Shown: piece by piece, positions 43,005 through 52,015 of the stretch
Numbering within the stretch: position 1 is the first letter of the stretch
How the letters are laid out: each line of letters opens with the position of its first letter
Origin: Bacillus sp. KH172YL63
GTDB lineage: Bacteria > Bacillota > Bacilli > Bacillales > Bacillaceae_B
Assembly (NCBI RefSeq): GCF_011398925.1
Contig: NZ_AP022842.1
Location: 3,842,001-3,906,000, forward strand
Length of the DNA stretch: 64,000 bases
Reading direction: 5' to 3'
The notes under the pieces: model-generated
The model's input: the letters and a program-made list of their open reading frames with translations, nothing else
The model's database searches: none
Told to the model about the DNA's origin: nothing
Translations under genes and position numbers: made by a program

Positions 43005-45449
43005 CTATTCCATTAATTTTCCACTCACTACATCACTTACAGCTTTCTCACCGCCAAGAATATAGAAATCTTTCGCTTTCATATCTTTAATGGCTTTTGA
43101 TGTAGACGCTGGAAGGTCGTTTGGTTGAACCAGAAGCATAGAAGCATCTTCTTTCGCGGCAAGTACTGAACCTGCTAAAGCATCAGCGAAGTTTTCCCCA
43201 GTTGCTACATATGCTGCCTTTGATGGATTAAGGTCAGTTGCGATTTTAGCTGCCGTTTCATAACGGTCAAGACCAGCATAACGCATTGCATCAGGAAGGG
43301 ACTTAAACACTTTTTGATTGACCACGGCTTCCCCACCGACTACAATGGTATGCTCAATTCCTTTTAATGCTTTTACCGTTTCGGCTGGAAGTTTATCAGA
43401 TTCAGTTAGTAAAATCGGATAACCGTTTTTCGCTGCGTATGAAGCGACAGCCAGGGCATCAGGAAAATTCTTACCATTCGCGATCACCGCTTTTTCTTGA
43501 GAACCACCTAAACTTGCAGCAATGTTCACTGCTGTTTCCCAGCGATCCTGTCCACCAATACGTTCTACATCAACCCCCATTCCTTCTAGCTGATATTCCA
43601 CGTAATGACTTACAGCTTCTGTTCCTCCAAGAATGATAACATTTTTGGCACCAAGGCGTTTGATTTCTGCTTTTGCCGCAGCGTTTAAAGAGCCTTTTTC
43701 TGTCAGTAGGATAGGCGCATCATGTTTATAGGCAAGAGGTGCACCTGCAAGGGCGTCAGGGAATGAGTCCCCACGTGCAAGAATAACCGTGTCTGCAGTT
43801 TCCCATCCTTTCATAGAAATTTCGACCGCTGTCTCGTAACGCGTTTCACCAGTCAATCTAGTCACTTCAGGTGCTTCTTCTTGAACGATTCTATTCTCTA
43901 CGGCAGGTGAAACAGGATTATTCTTTTCAATGTATGAAGTAAATACTTCAAAGTCAACGACAAACAGCTCAGTAAGACGCCCTTCTTCTTTAGCTTCCTT
44001 GAACATTGTATAGCCGTCTCCGCCATTTGCAGTAAATGCATTCGTAGCTACTGAATAGGTCATTTCCGGATCGATTTCTTCAAACCCGTCTTTCGTCATG
44101 ACCTCTACATGCCACACTCTTTCTCCTGCAGGTTTAGACACATCGTACTTGTAGTTAATACCAGATACTTGAAGGAATTCACCCGGTGCGTCTTCCCCTT
44201 CCACTCTTGCCACACTGTGTTCAAGGGCAGATACAATTTCTTCTCCAGTTAAATCAAGTGTAACAAGATTGTTTCCGAATGGCATGGTCGTCAATACTTC
44301 TCCGAGTGTAATGTCTCCTGCATCAATAGAAGCACGAATTCCTCCACCATTTTGAAGTCCGATGTATGTTTCAACAAACTCATTCGCTTTGGCCACCATG
44401 CCATCAGCAATCAGGTTTCCTAAGTTCGTCTCTTTTCTTCTTACATCTGCCCGTTCACCGTTCAGGGCCACTTCAGTTTTACCGATAACTTCTGCTTTCA
44501 ACTCTTCCAGAGGAGCTTTGAATTCATTCACCTTGGCAAGGGCGTCCTCGTTTTCTTTATAGTCCTTAAGGTTGATGACTTCACCGTTGTGGTCCGTCAC
44601 TACACCTTTGTCATCGAAGGTAACATCCAATAAGCCAAGTAAATTTAAGTATTCTCCCGCTTGAACAATCACAGTAGGCTCATCTTTGTCAATGACAACA
44701 GGCTCTTCTAGAACTGTATGAGAGTGGCCGCCCACGATGATATCAAGCCCATCCACTTCCTCTGCCAATTCTAAATCGTTAGAATAACCAAGGTGAGAAA
44801 GTGCAATGATTTTGTTCACACCTTTATCCTTCAGCATTTTAATAGTGCTTTTGGATTTTTCAACAGCATCTTCAAATACCACGTTTTCTCCTGGATTTGA
44901 GATAAATGCCGTATCCGGAGTCGTCAATCCATATATTCCAATCTGTTCTCCATCGACCTCTTTAATCATCGCAGGATAGACATTCCCGCCGTCTCCCGGC
45001 TGTCCGATTGCATTTTTGAATAATGGCTCAAGATCTTTATCACCCGTAACAGTTACATTTGATGAAACCATCGGGAAGTTCATATTTTTAATGAAGTCTG
45101 CAAGCGTCTTGGAATCTTTATCGAATTCATGATTACCAAGTGTCATCGCGTCGTACTTCAGCTCATTCATAAAGTGAAGATCAGCTTGTCCAAGGTATTG
45201 ACGGAAATACAAAGTCCCTGAAAATACATCACCGGCGTCAACTAGTAAAGAGTTGGCTTTTTCTGTGCGCAGCTCATTTACCGCTGTCACTAAACGAGGA
45301 TATCCTTCTACATGGGCATGGGTATCATTTGTATGCATGATGGTTAGATCAAATTCTCCTCCTTCTGCAGAAGCAGGTGATGCTGCAAGAATGGTAGCAG
45401 CAAGGGCTGCAGTTGATAACACGGCGTATAAAGGTTTCTTAATATTCAT
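43005..45449 (-). CDS. Wall-anchored 5'-nucleotidase (UshA-like) with three CWB2 repeats
   Basis: This 814-residue secreted enzyme has a signal peptide at 1-28. A metallophosphatase domain spans about 32-260, with IMHTNDTHAHVEG, VDAGDVFSGT, LGNHEFD and VGGHSHT metal ligands. The 5'-nucleotidase C-terminal substrate domain lies at about 325-490 (ETNLGNLIADGM, NGGGIRA, TANGGDGYTMF). Three CWB2 repeats fill about 526-814. It should release phosphate from extracellular nucleotides or UDP-sugars at the cell surface. A TATAAT box lies near 45510-45515, about 60 bp before the start. The gene is next to the CWB2 nuclease, whose products it could use. Codon and base use is more GC-rich than the CWB2 genes at 24-39 kb. 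Confidence 0.9.
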   Translation of the reverse strand: MNIKKPLYAVLSTAALAATILAASPASAEGGEFDLTIMHTNDTHAHVEGYPRLVTAVNELRTEKANSLLVDAGDVFSGTLYFRQYLGQADLHFMNELKYDAMTLGNHEFDKDSKTLADFIKNMNFPMVSSNVTVTGDKDLEPLFKNAIGQPGDGGNVYPAMIKEVDGEQIGIYGLTTPDTAFISNPGENVVFEDAVEKSKSTIKMLKDKGVNKIIALSHLGYSNDLELAEEVDGLDIIVGGHSHTVLEEPVVIDKDEPTVIVQAGEYLNLLGLLDVTFDDKGVVTDHNGEVINLKDYKENEDALAKVNEFKAPLEELKAEVIGKTEVALNGERADVRRKETNLGNLIADGMVAKANEFVETYIGLQNGGGIRASIDAGDITLGEVLTTMPFGNNLVTLDLTGEEIVSALEHSVARVEGEDAPGEFLQVSGINYKYDVSKPAGERVWHVEVMTKDGFEEIDPEMTYSVATNAFTANGGDGYTMFKEAKEEGRLTELFVVDFEVFTSYIEKNNPVSPAVENRIVQEEAPEVTRLTGETRYETAVEISMKGWETADTVILARGDSFPDALAGAPLAYKHDAPILLTEKGSLNAAAKAEIKRLGAKNVIILGGTEAVSHYVEYQLEGMGVDVERIGGQDRWETAVNIAASLGGSQEKAVIANGKNFPDALAVASYAAKNGYPILLTESDKLPAETVKALKGIEHTIVVGGEAVVNQKVFKSLPDAMRYAGLDRYETAAKIATDLNPSKAAYVATGENFADALAGSVLAAKEDASMLLVQPNDLPASTSKAIKDMKAKDFYILGGEKAVSDVVSGKLME

Positions 45450-45624
45450 TGGTTGATCCCTTCCTTTTCATATGTAGGTATTTGTCGCAATTTCCCGCCG
45501 ACAATACCCATTATATAGTAGTTTAGTAGTGCTATGTGACGAATTTTTCAAATAATTTTGTAGAATCAAAATTCAGTTGATGACCAGGTAAAGGAGGGAC
45601 ATTTCATAGTCCCTGATCCCTTCA

Positions 45625-48600
45625 TTATTTCTTTAATTGCGTCATTACGTCCTCGCTTACAGCATTCTTTCCGCCAACAACGTGGAAGTTGCGAATATCG
45701 TCCACTTCAATTGCTCTCATGATCCCTTCAGGAACTGTATCTTTCTTCACCAGTAAGATTTCAGCCCCTGCTTTAGCAGCAAGAACAGAACCTGCCAGTG
45801 CATCAGCGAAATTGCCTCCGGTAGCTACGACCGCATGATTGGTTTTCGGAGTTAAGTGTTTGGCGATTTCAGCTGACGTTTCGTAACGGTCGGAACCACT
45901 ATAGCGGGTCGCTTCTTCAAAGCTTTCAAAAATCTTGTTGCTGATGGCATTTTGCCCGCCCACGACAATCTTTTCGTCAATTCCCTTTAATACTCTCTCT
46001 GAAGCATCCGACAATTTATCTTGAGCAGATAGAACAATCGGGTATCCATTCTGCGCTGCATAAGAAGCAACAGATAGTGCATCAGCGAACTGATATGCGT
46101 TTGCTACAATTGCTTTTTCAGGATTTCCGTCTAATCTGGCTGCAATATTCGCAGCTGTTTCAAACCGGTCGGCACCTGAAATACGATTTGTTTTCAGGCC
46201 TAATCCTTTCAGTTGGTATTGAACATACTTAGATACCGCACCTTCACCGCCAAGGATGATTGCTTTCTTTGCACCCAACCGCTTAATTTCTTCCTGTACC
46301 TCATCGTTCAAGTAACCTTTTTCGGTCAATAAAATCGGCGCATCATGTTTATAGGCAAGGGGAGCTCCTGCAAGGGCATCAGGGAACTGATCCCCTCTGG
46401 CGATGACCACCGTCTCTGCAGATTCCCATCCTTCTTCAGAGATTTCTATGGCTGTTTGATAACGATCAGCACCGGAAATACGTTCTACCTTTTTGCCAAA
46501 CTGAATTTTTGCAAGTACAGGATCGTGATCACTTGCACGTCCATCCTCTTCACTGAAATCAGCGTTAATATTAATGCTGTCAATCATGGTTCGATGGGCT
46601 AAATTATTCGTCACCAGGATGTGATCAAGCACTTGGGAATTCCCTTGATAAATGTAAGTGTAACGTTCCTTCGCAGGGAGCTTTTCCATCATATTGGTTA
46701 AAACGTCCCCTTCCAGCGTATCGATCGGTGCTGAGAATTCGAAGTCGTTTAAGTCACCGAGGACCACTACGTTTGCATCTTTCACTGTCTCTTTCACGTC
46801 ATCTACAAAATGATTGATGACTTTTGCCTGTTCCAAGCGCTGCACTTCGCTTCCGAGAACAACAGGATGATCGGCACCAAACAATGCCCCGTCCCCACCC
46901 TTGGAGTTAAAGTGGTTCGCTACAACAATAATTTTTTCACCATTAAACATAAATTCTGCAGCAAGGGCTTTACGTGAGTCTTCAAATGCTTTGTTCATAG
47001 GATCGACTCGACCTGGATTATGAGTAAGGCCATCCTTGTCCACACCAACAGATGTGACCGCATCTCCTGTTTGTTTATCCGTCAATTCGACACGCTCTGG
47101 GTTGTAGATGAATCCGACACGGATATTCCCCCCAGGTTGACCACCGTCTGTTTTGTCTGCAGGCGCGATGTCTGTAAACTTGTATGTCGGTCCACCTGCT
47201 TCTTTTATCGCTTTGATGATTGTTTCGTAAGATTCACTTGCATCGGTCGTGCCATCGTCTTCAGGACCGTTATTATCCTGTACCTCGACAAGTCCGATAA
47301 TGTCCGGGGTTTTTAAATTCTTGACGATTGATTCGGCAATCTTCTCTACTTTGCTTTGATCAATGCCGGCATAGAAGTTTTCGATATTATAAGACGCAAT
47401 GGTCAAGTCTTCTTCTCCTGAAGTAATTCCCGTAACCTCACGGACAGTTCCGCCATCAATCACTTCAGGGAAGTCACCTGTTGGACGGATTTTGAAGTTA
47501 CTATAGTCATAGCTAACGTTACCGATTACAGATCCATCGAGCATATCGCCTGTCTTCGCATTGATCTTCATACCATCAACGTCAATCATCATACGCTCAG
47601 GATTATAATCTTCAGGTGAAATCAGAATGCCCCCTGCTCTTGTGCGAAGCTGATCTTCACTTGTGTTCACAATGACCGGCAGTTCATCGTATTTTACTGG
47701 ACCCGTGATCGTCGCATCTGGAATTTCAATCAGCATACCTTCAAGGCTTTCATAAAAATCCAGTCCATCTGTTGCCGGGTCGAATGTTTTCATGTCATCA
47801 TCTTCTACCACTTCAGTAGGCGGAACCCGATCCTCTCCCATTACAACAGGTGCAGGGACAGTGTTGCCAGAGGATTCTATCGCAACGGCCGATGCGGTAA
47901 TTTGTGTCGTAAGAAGATCTTTCGCATCATCATAGCCATCTTCTCTCCACTCTTTCACCTGTCCAGAGACACTTACTTTGTCTCCTGCTTGAACAGAATT
48001 TCCCCTTGCGTAAACATAGATCCCCTCGGATGTCGCCACGTTATCATCCGGTGCCGCTTCCTGCATATAGAAAGCATTGGAACCGGCTTTCGCGGTCACA
48101 ATTCCTTCAACATTTGTAACAGTCATATTTTCATAAGGGGAAGTATGTGAGCTTCCTTGAATATCGTGAATGCTTAAGCCATCTGCAGACTTTAGGATTT
48201 TGTAAGTATAGGTGGCTATCTCACTCGTCTTACCGTCTTTTATCACCACGGCTTTAATGGTCACATCTGAAGTAAGTTCTATCGGCGCAGTATAAACCGG
48301 ACTTGAAGATGTAGGGTTTGTCCCATCCATTGTGTAGTGAATAGTCCCGCCTTCAATTGCTGTTTGAAGTGTAACCTCCGTTCCTTCAACAACAGAGCCT
48401 GAACCAGTACTTGCCGCTACAGAAAATGCCTTTTCAATAACATCTAATGAATGGCGCGGTACCAGCTTATATTCATTAAAGTTATAATCGACTACTCCGC
48501 GAAGAATTTCGTAGGTTTTTCCCACTTCGAGAATAGATGAATCACTTGGTTTAATGACAAATTTCCCTGCTGTATCTTTGGCAGTGAAGTTCCCATTATT

Positions 48601-49593
48601 GTCCTTGGATTCAACAGTGACATTCATGAATTCGACAAACATGCCTTCATGTTCTTCACCATTCGCAGATGAAAGGTCTGTAGAAGTGAGGGAAGCTGGT
48701 GCCGGCACCCCTTTACTTTCCATGGTCACTTCAACATGTGAAGCAGTCGCTTCGATCTGCTGCATGCCGTAATAGTCCCCAAGTTTACCTTCAGCGATTA
48801 TTTCATCACCAGGCTGGGCTGGCAGTCCGCTTCCACGGATGATGACACCCGCAGTTCCATCTTGAATGAATAAATTCGTTTGGCCTCCGGCCTCGAAGGA
48901 TGCTGTTGCAACCCCCTGGACTTTCACGACGGTACCTTTTGGTGCGGTGCGTGCATCTGCAATGGTGGATAGTTCTACTGGAGTCGTATCTAGGGTTGGG
49001 GTATCAGATAAGTGAGTGCCAAGGTCAGTGAAAATATCCGTTCCTAAATTCGTCCACTCTGTTGACACCTGAAAAGCATCGGTTACATCGGTATCACCCG
49101 TCATCACAGAATCATTTCGGATGATGGTGACATCCTTTGCGAAATCTGCAGTCGAGCCCACTTGTCCGATTGAATCAATGATTGTTCCGTTTTTCTTTAG
49201 TGTGATTGGATCATTGCCGTTGAAGTTAATAAATTTGTCTTTAATATCAGCTTGATCGAGGATTGCCTTTGCTGCCTGTTCATGGGAAAGTACCAAAGTA
49301 TCCCCAGCTTTTAAAGTGCCTGATAAAGATAAAGACTTATCAGCAGTCTCCGCACCATTTGTATGTAACTCTAAGGTGTAATTCGTTAAATCAATGGATT
49401 CCCCGGTACCGTTATAAAGTTCAATTGCTTTATTATAACTCGTACCTTCAATATATTCAGAAATGATTAAATCCTGAAAAGCTTCATCCGCAGCTGATAC
49501 CTGCTGGGATAAAGGCGGGGCAAACAAACTTAAAACCATACTAGAGGCAACTGTTACACTTAACAATTGACGCTTTATTGCATTACCACTCAT
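45625..49593 (-). CDS. Extracellular nuclease (ExeM-like) with lamin-tail, OB-fold and CWB2 modules
   Basis: This protein of about 1322 residues has a signal peptide at about 1-35. A lamin-tail domain opens with LIISEYIEGTSYNKAIELYN. OB-fold-like regions follow (about 210-320 and 460-700), plus a chitobiase-type beta domain near 385-460 (IHYTMDGTNPTSSSPVY). An endonuclease/exonuclease/phosphatase domain spans about 725-1025, with catalytic SYNIENF, LVEVQD, VLGDLND and SDHDPV. Three CWB2 repeats lie at about 1036-1322. The order matches ExeM/YhcR-like extracellular DNases. I start it at the ATG at 49593, 6 nt after AGGAGG; the longer frame starts before the site. It should degrade extracellular DNA at the wall. 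A candidate PhoP-box-like array lies upstream. Confidence 0.88.
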   Translation of the reverse strand: MSGNAIKRQLLSVTVASSMVLSLFAPPLSQQVSAADEAFQDLIISEYIEGTSYNKAIELYNGTGESIDLTNYTLELHTNGAETADKSLSLSGTLKAGDTLVLSHEQAAKAILDQADIKDKFINFNGNDPITLKKNGTIIDSIGQVGSTADFAKDVTIIRNDSVMTGDTDVTDAFQVSTEWTNLGTDIFTDLGTHLSDTPTLDTTPVELSTIADARTAPKGTVVKVQGVATASFEAGGQTNLFIQDGTAGVIIRGSGLPAQPGDEIIAEGKLGDYYGMQQIEATASHVEVTMESKGVPAPASLTSTDLSSANGEEHEGMFVEFMNVTVESKDNNGNFTAKDTAGKFVIKPSDSSILEVGKTYEILRGVVDYNFNEYKLVPRHSLDVIEKAFSVAASTGSGSVVEGTEVTLQTAIEGGTIHYTMDGTNPTSSSPVYTAPIELTSDVTIKAVVIKDGKTSEIATYTYKILKSADGLSIHDIQGSSHTSPYENMTVTNVEGIVTAKAGSNAFYMQEAAPDDNVATSEGIYVYARGNSVQAGDKVSVSGQVKEWREDGYDDAKDLLTTQITASAVAIESSGNTVPAPVVMGEDRVPPTEVVEDDDMKTFDPATDGLDFYESLEGMLIEIPDATITGPVKYDELPVIVNTSEDQLRTRAGGILISPEDYNPERMMIDVDGMKINAKTGDMLDGSVIGNVSYDYSNFKIRPTGDFPEVIDGGTVREVTGITSGEEDLTIASYNIENFYAGIDQSKVEKIAESIVKNLKTPDIIGLVEVQDNNGPEDDGTTDASESYETIIKAIKEAGGPTYKFTDIAPADKTDGGQPGGNIRVGFIYNPERVELTDKQTGDAVTSVGVDKDGLTHNPGRVDPMNKAFEDSRKALAAEFMFNGEKIIVVANHFNSKGGDGALFGADHPVVLGSEVQRLEQAKVINHFVDDVKETVKDANVVVLGDLNDFEFSAPIDTLEGDVLTNMMEKLPAKERYTYIYQGNSQVLDHILVTNNLAHRTMIDSININADFSEEDGRASDHDPVLAKIQFGKKVERISGADRYQTAIEISEEGWESAETVVIARGDQFPDALAGAPLAYKHDAPILLTEKGYLNDEVQEEIKRLGAKKAIILGGEGAVSKYVQYQLKGLGLKTNRISGADRFETAANIAARLDGNPEKAIVANAYQFADALSVASYAAQNGYPIVLSAQDKLSDASERVLKGIDEKIVVGGQNAISNKIFESFEEATRYSGSDRYETSAEIAKHLTPKTNHAVVATGGNFADALAGSVLAAKAGAEILLVKKDTVPEGIMRAIEVDDIRNFHVVGGKNAVSEDVMTQLKK

Positions 49594-49646
49594 TTTACTC
49601 CTCCTACTCATAGTTTAATAACGTGACAGATTCGCCACCAAGTACC

Positions 49647-49701
49647 AGTATACAACAGGATTTGTCATAATTGTGTAAAAAAAGAGTAAATTGTCTGAAA
49701 T
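49647..49701 (-). promoter_or_regulatory. Candidate Pho-box-like direct repeats and -10 for the nuclease gene
   Basis: On the minus strand four hexamers recur at exactly 11-bp steps: ATTTCA, TTTACT, TTTACA and ATGACA (49696, 49685, 49674 and 49663 as left ends). A TATACT -10 follows 10 bp later. The B. subtilis PhoP box is a run of TTAACA-like hexamers at 11-bp steps just upstream of the -10. Individual matches are imperfect (about 4 of 6), so this is a candidate only. Confidence 0.4.
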
Positions 49702-49769
49702 TTGTTACCGCTTACATTAAGTGATAGTAAATTGGAACTGCAAAACTTGACATAGTCTGTTCAGGGCGA

Positions 49770-49854
49770 GGGACGGACCTTCACATTCACATGTGAAAGT
49801 CCGTCCCTATAAGCTTTCCGCACAACCTGATGCCGATTTTGAAGGTCCGTCCCC
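49770..49854. repeat. GGGACGGAC palindromic element, copy 1
   Basis: GGGACGGACCTTCACAT at 49770 pairs with ATGTGAAAGTCCGTCCC ending at 49807, with one small mismatch. After about 33 bp a half-element GAAGGTCCGTCCC follows (49841-49853). The same layout recurs at 51095-51179. Confidence 0.8.
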
Positions 49855-49918
49855 TTCCCTTTTCCCAAACGACCCATTAAACTAAAGGGTAATATGAAAG
49901 TCAAAGGAAGGTTATCCA

Positions 49919-51004
49919 ATGAATCATTTTGTTAAAAAGGTGGAACCGTTCTTCTTAAGTGAAGATCCGTTTGTGCAGAGGTTTGCCATTGAGCTATTAG
50001 AGGACACGTATTTACCTGGAGGGGAAACATTCCTGACCGGGTTGAAGGCGGTTGACCGGGGGCCGGTAGCGTCGTACTCATCTCCGATACTTCCGAATCT
50101 GTTGTACATGCCAATGAATGAGAAAGGGATCGTGGAAGTGATCAATCGCTTGAACCGTCTTGATGATACAGAAACCGACCTGGTCTACTATACCCAGCTG
50201 CTGCTGAATGCTGATACGGATTTGTTGATTCAACACAGTGCTGAAGTGGAACGCTTTATCGGTCGCAATCAATTAGCAGAAATCATCACGCTCCCTTCGA
50301 TGACGGCAGAAGCACTACACATGAAACTCGCAGATATTACCTTTTATCTGGAGACGGGAGGATATGATCAGGCGCATTTTGATATGGGTAAGAGAATCAT
50401 CAAAGAACTAATAAGGAAAGAAGGCGTCTCAGGTAAGGAACTCCAGTTGGGCATAGCAGAGGCGGTGGAGCAAGAAGAGCACTTTGGATTCAGCATGATC
50501 TTCACCGTCTATGCAGCGGGAGAACTCGGAGAAGAAACCGTCGCCCCAGTATTAGCAGGCCTCTTCAAAGACGAGGATAAAAGTGACCTTCTATTCGAGG
50601 AAACAGCCAACGCACTGGTCAAGATAGGGACGGACCTCGTGGTGAATGAAGTCGAAAAAATCGCCCTCGGCTGGAACACGACCTTCTATTCGCTCGACGT
50701 ACTTGGAAGGATCAAAACAAAAGAAGCGGAAAAGGCTTTGCTCAGATTGTTTGATCAAGCAGATGACCTGATGGCCAAAACACTCATCGCAGACAACCTA
50801 TGCCGCCATTTATCAGCGGACGCGATACCGAAAGTAGAAGGGTTAATCGAAACAGGATATGAGAATGAGCTGATTTGTCTGGAAGAATCCCTGTATGTCA
50901 ATTGCGTCATGAACGGGATTCAACATCCGAAACTGGATGAATGGAGACACTTCCTCGAACTCATAGAGATTGAAATGAACGGCGGGCTGCCGGAGGGAAT
51001 TTAG
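49919..51004 (+). CDS. HEAT-like repeat protein, 361 aa
   Basis: This soluble, acidic, strongly helical protein shows degenerate HEAT-type helical pairs, such as DPFVQRFAIELLEDTYLPGG at the N-terminus and EETVAPVLAGLFKDEDKSDLLFEETANALVKIG in the C-terminal half. No catalytic motif or signal peptide is seen. HEAT proteins are usually cytoplasmic interaction scaffolds. The ribosome-binding site GGAAGG precedes the ATG. It is a single plus-strand gene bracketed by two copies of the palindromic element, and the 13-mer GGGACGGACCTCG of that element also occurs inside its coding sequence (50627-50639). Confidence 0.75.
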   Translation: MNHFVKKVEPFFLSEDPFVQRFAIELLEDTYLPGGETFLTGLKAVDRGPVASYSSPILPNLLYMPMNEKGIVEVINRLNRLDDTETDLVYYTQLLLNADTDLLIQHSAEVERFIGRNQLAEIITLPSMTAEALHMKLADITFYLETGGYDQAHFDMGKRIIKELIRKEGVSGKELQLGIAEAVEQEEHFGFSMIFTVYAAGELGEETVAPVLAGLFKDEDKSDLLFEETANALVKIGTDLVVNEVEKIALGWNTTFYSLDVLGRIKTKEAEKALLRLFDQADDLMAKTLIADNLCRHLSADAIPKVEGLIETGYENELICLEESLYVNCVMNGIQHPKLDEWRHFLELIEIEMNGGLPEGI

Positions 51005-51094
51005 GGGCCCGTCACCACGGATGAGAAAACAGGGTGTAACGACCCCTGGCCATTGGAAGTGGGAAGAAATATAAGAAGTGCTGTTTATAAGAAG

Positions 51095-51179
51095 AGGGAC
51101 GGACCTCCGCATTTTCATGCGGAAGCCCGTCCCTTTCCTGTTTCTGTCTCTGATATGGGTCGATTTGAAGGTCCGTCCC
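51095..51179. repeat. GGGACGGAC palindromic element, copy 2
   Basis: GAGGGACGGACCTCCGCA pairs with TGCGGAAGCCCGTCCC (one mismatch) around a short loop. A half-element GAAGGTCCGTCCC follows about 33 bp later and abuts the metQ stop codon, so it may double as the metQ terminator. The layout is the same as copy 1. Confidence 0.8.
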
Positions 51180-51994
51180 TACTTCATCCACTCCGGTTTT
51201 CCGAAGCCTTTGAATTGTTCATCGATGATGGTTTCGAATTGGTCTGCTTCGATGACTGCTTTGATGTCTTTGGCGAGTTGGGAGTCGACGTCTTTGGTGT
51301 TCACGACGACCCGGTTGCGGTACTGGTCAGGCATGTCCTCGAGCTGGAGGGCATCGAGTAGGTCCATGTTTGCTGCCAGTGCATAGTTCCCGGGTACGGC
51401 AGATAGGTCCACGCTATCCACGGCGCGTGGAAGCTGGGCCGCTTCGATCGGTTTGAACTGCAGGTTCTTGACGTTTTCTGCTATGTCTTTCTCTGAAACC
51501 GTCAGTGGGTCTGTGTCCGGCTTTAAGGTGATTAGCTTCGCGTCCTCAAGAATTTGAAATGCCCTCGCTGCGTTGGTCGGGTCGTTCGGAATCGCGATAG
51601 CACTTCCTTCTTTGATATCTTCAATCGAATCGAACTTCTGTGAGTAGATGCCCATCGGTGCCGTCGGGACGACGATGACCTCTGACAGCTTCATGTTATG
51701 CTGTTTGGCGAAAGTTTCCATGTACACTTTATGCTGGAATAGATTCGCATCCAGATCTCCCTGCGCAAGGGCATTGTTCGGCTGGATGTAGTCACTAAAC
51801 TCCCTCACTTCGACACTGTATCCCTTCTCTTCCAGCCCAGGCTTGATCGCTTTTGTCACCATATCACTGTACGGACCTGACGTCGCCCCGATGGTGACTT
51901 CTTTTTTATTCTCCGAGCTTGCCTCATCCCCACCGCAAGCTGCAACTACGCTCATAACTGCTGCGATTGCTGCGAATAATATCCACTTTTTCAC
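51179..51994 (-). CDS. metQ: Methionine ABC transporter substrate-binding lipoprotein
   Basis: This 271-residue lipoprotein has a signal ending in the lipobox VAAC near residue 19, then a NlpA/MetQ fold: VTIGATSGPYSDMV, YSVEVREFSDYIQPN, DANLFQHKVYMETF and IPNDPTNAARAFQIL. It captures methionine outside the membrane and delivers it to MetI-MetN. I start it at the GTG at 51994, 7 nt after GGGGG; the ATG further upstream lies before that site. It is last in the metN-metI-metQ operon and ends at the palindromic element. Confidence 0.92.
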   Translation of the reverse strand: MKKWILFAAIAAVMSVVAACGGDEASSENKKEVTIGATSGPYSDMVTKAIKPGLEEKGYSVEVREFSDYIQPNNALAQGDLDANLFQHKVYMETFAKQHNMKLSEVIVVPTAPMGIYSQKFDSIEDIKEGSAIAIPNDPTNAARAFQILEDAKLITLKPDTDPLTVSEKDIAENVKNLQFKPIEAAQLPRAVDSVDLSAVPGNYALAANMDLLDALQLEDMPDQYRNRVVVNTKDVDSQLAKDIKAVIEADQFETIIDEQFKGFGKPEWMK

Positions 51995-52015
51995 TTCGTA
52001 TTCCCCCTGCATTCT

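Larger units (their letters stand above)
49612..49918. other. Divergent intergenic region with promoter and palindromic element
   Basis: The left half holds the candidate promoter and regulatory repeats of the nuclease gene. The right half is occupied by the GGGACGGAC palindromic element. No coding frame was found. Confidence 0.5.

Noticed and set aside
45510..45575. Pho-box-like repeats upstream of the 5'-nucleotidase gene
   Set aside because: No run of TTAACA-like hexamers with constant 11-bp spacing could be found in any phase next to the TATAAT box.
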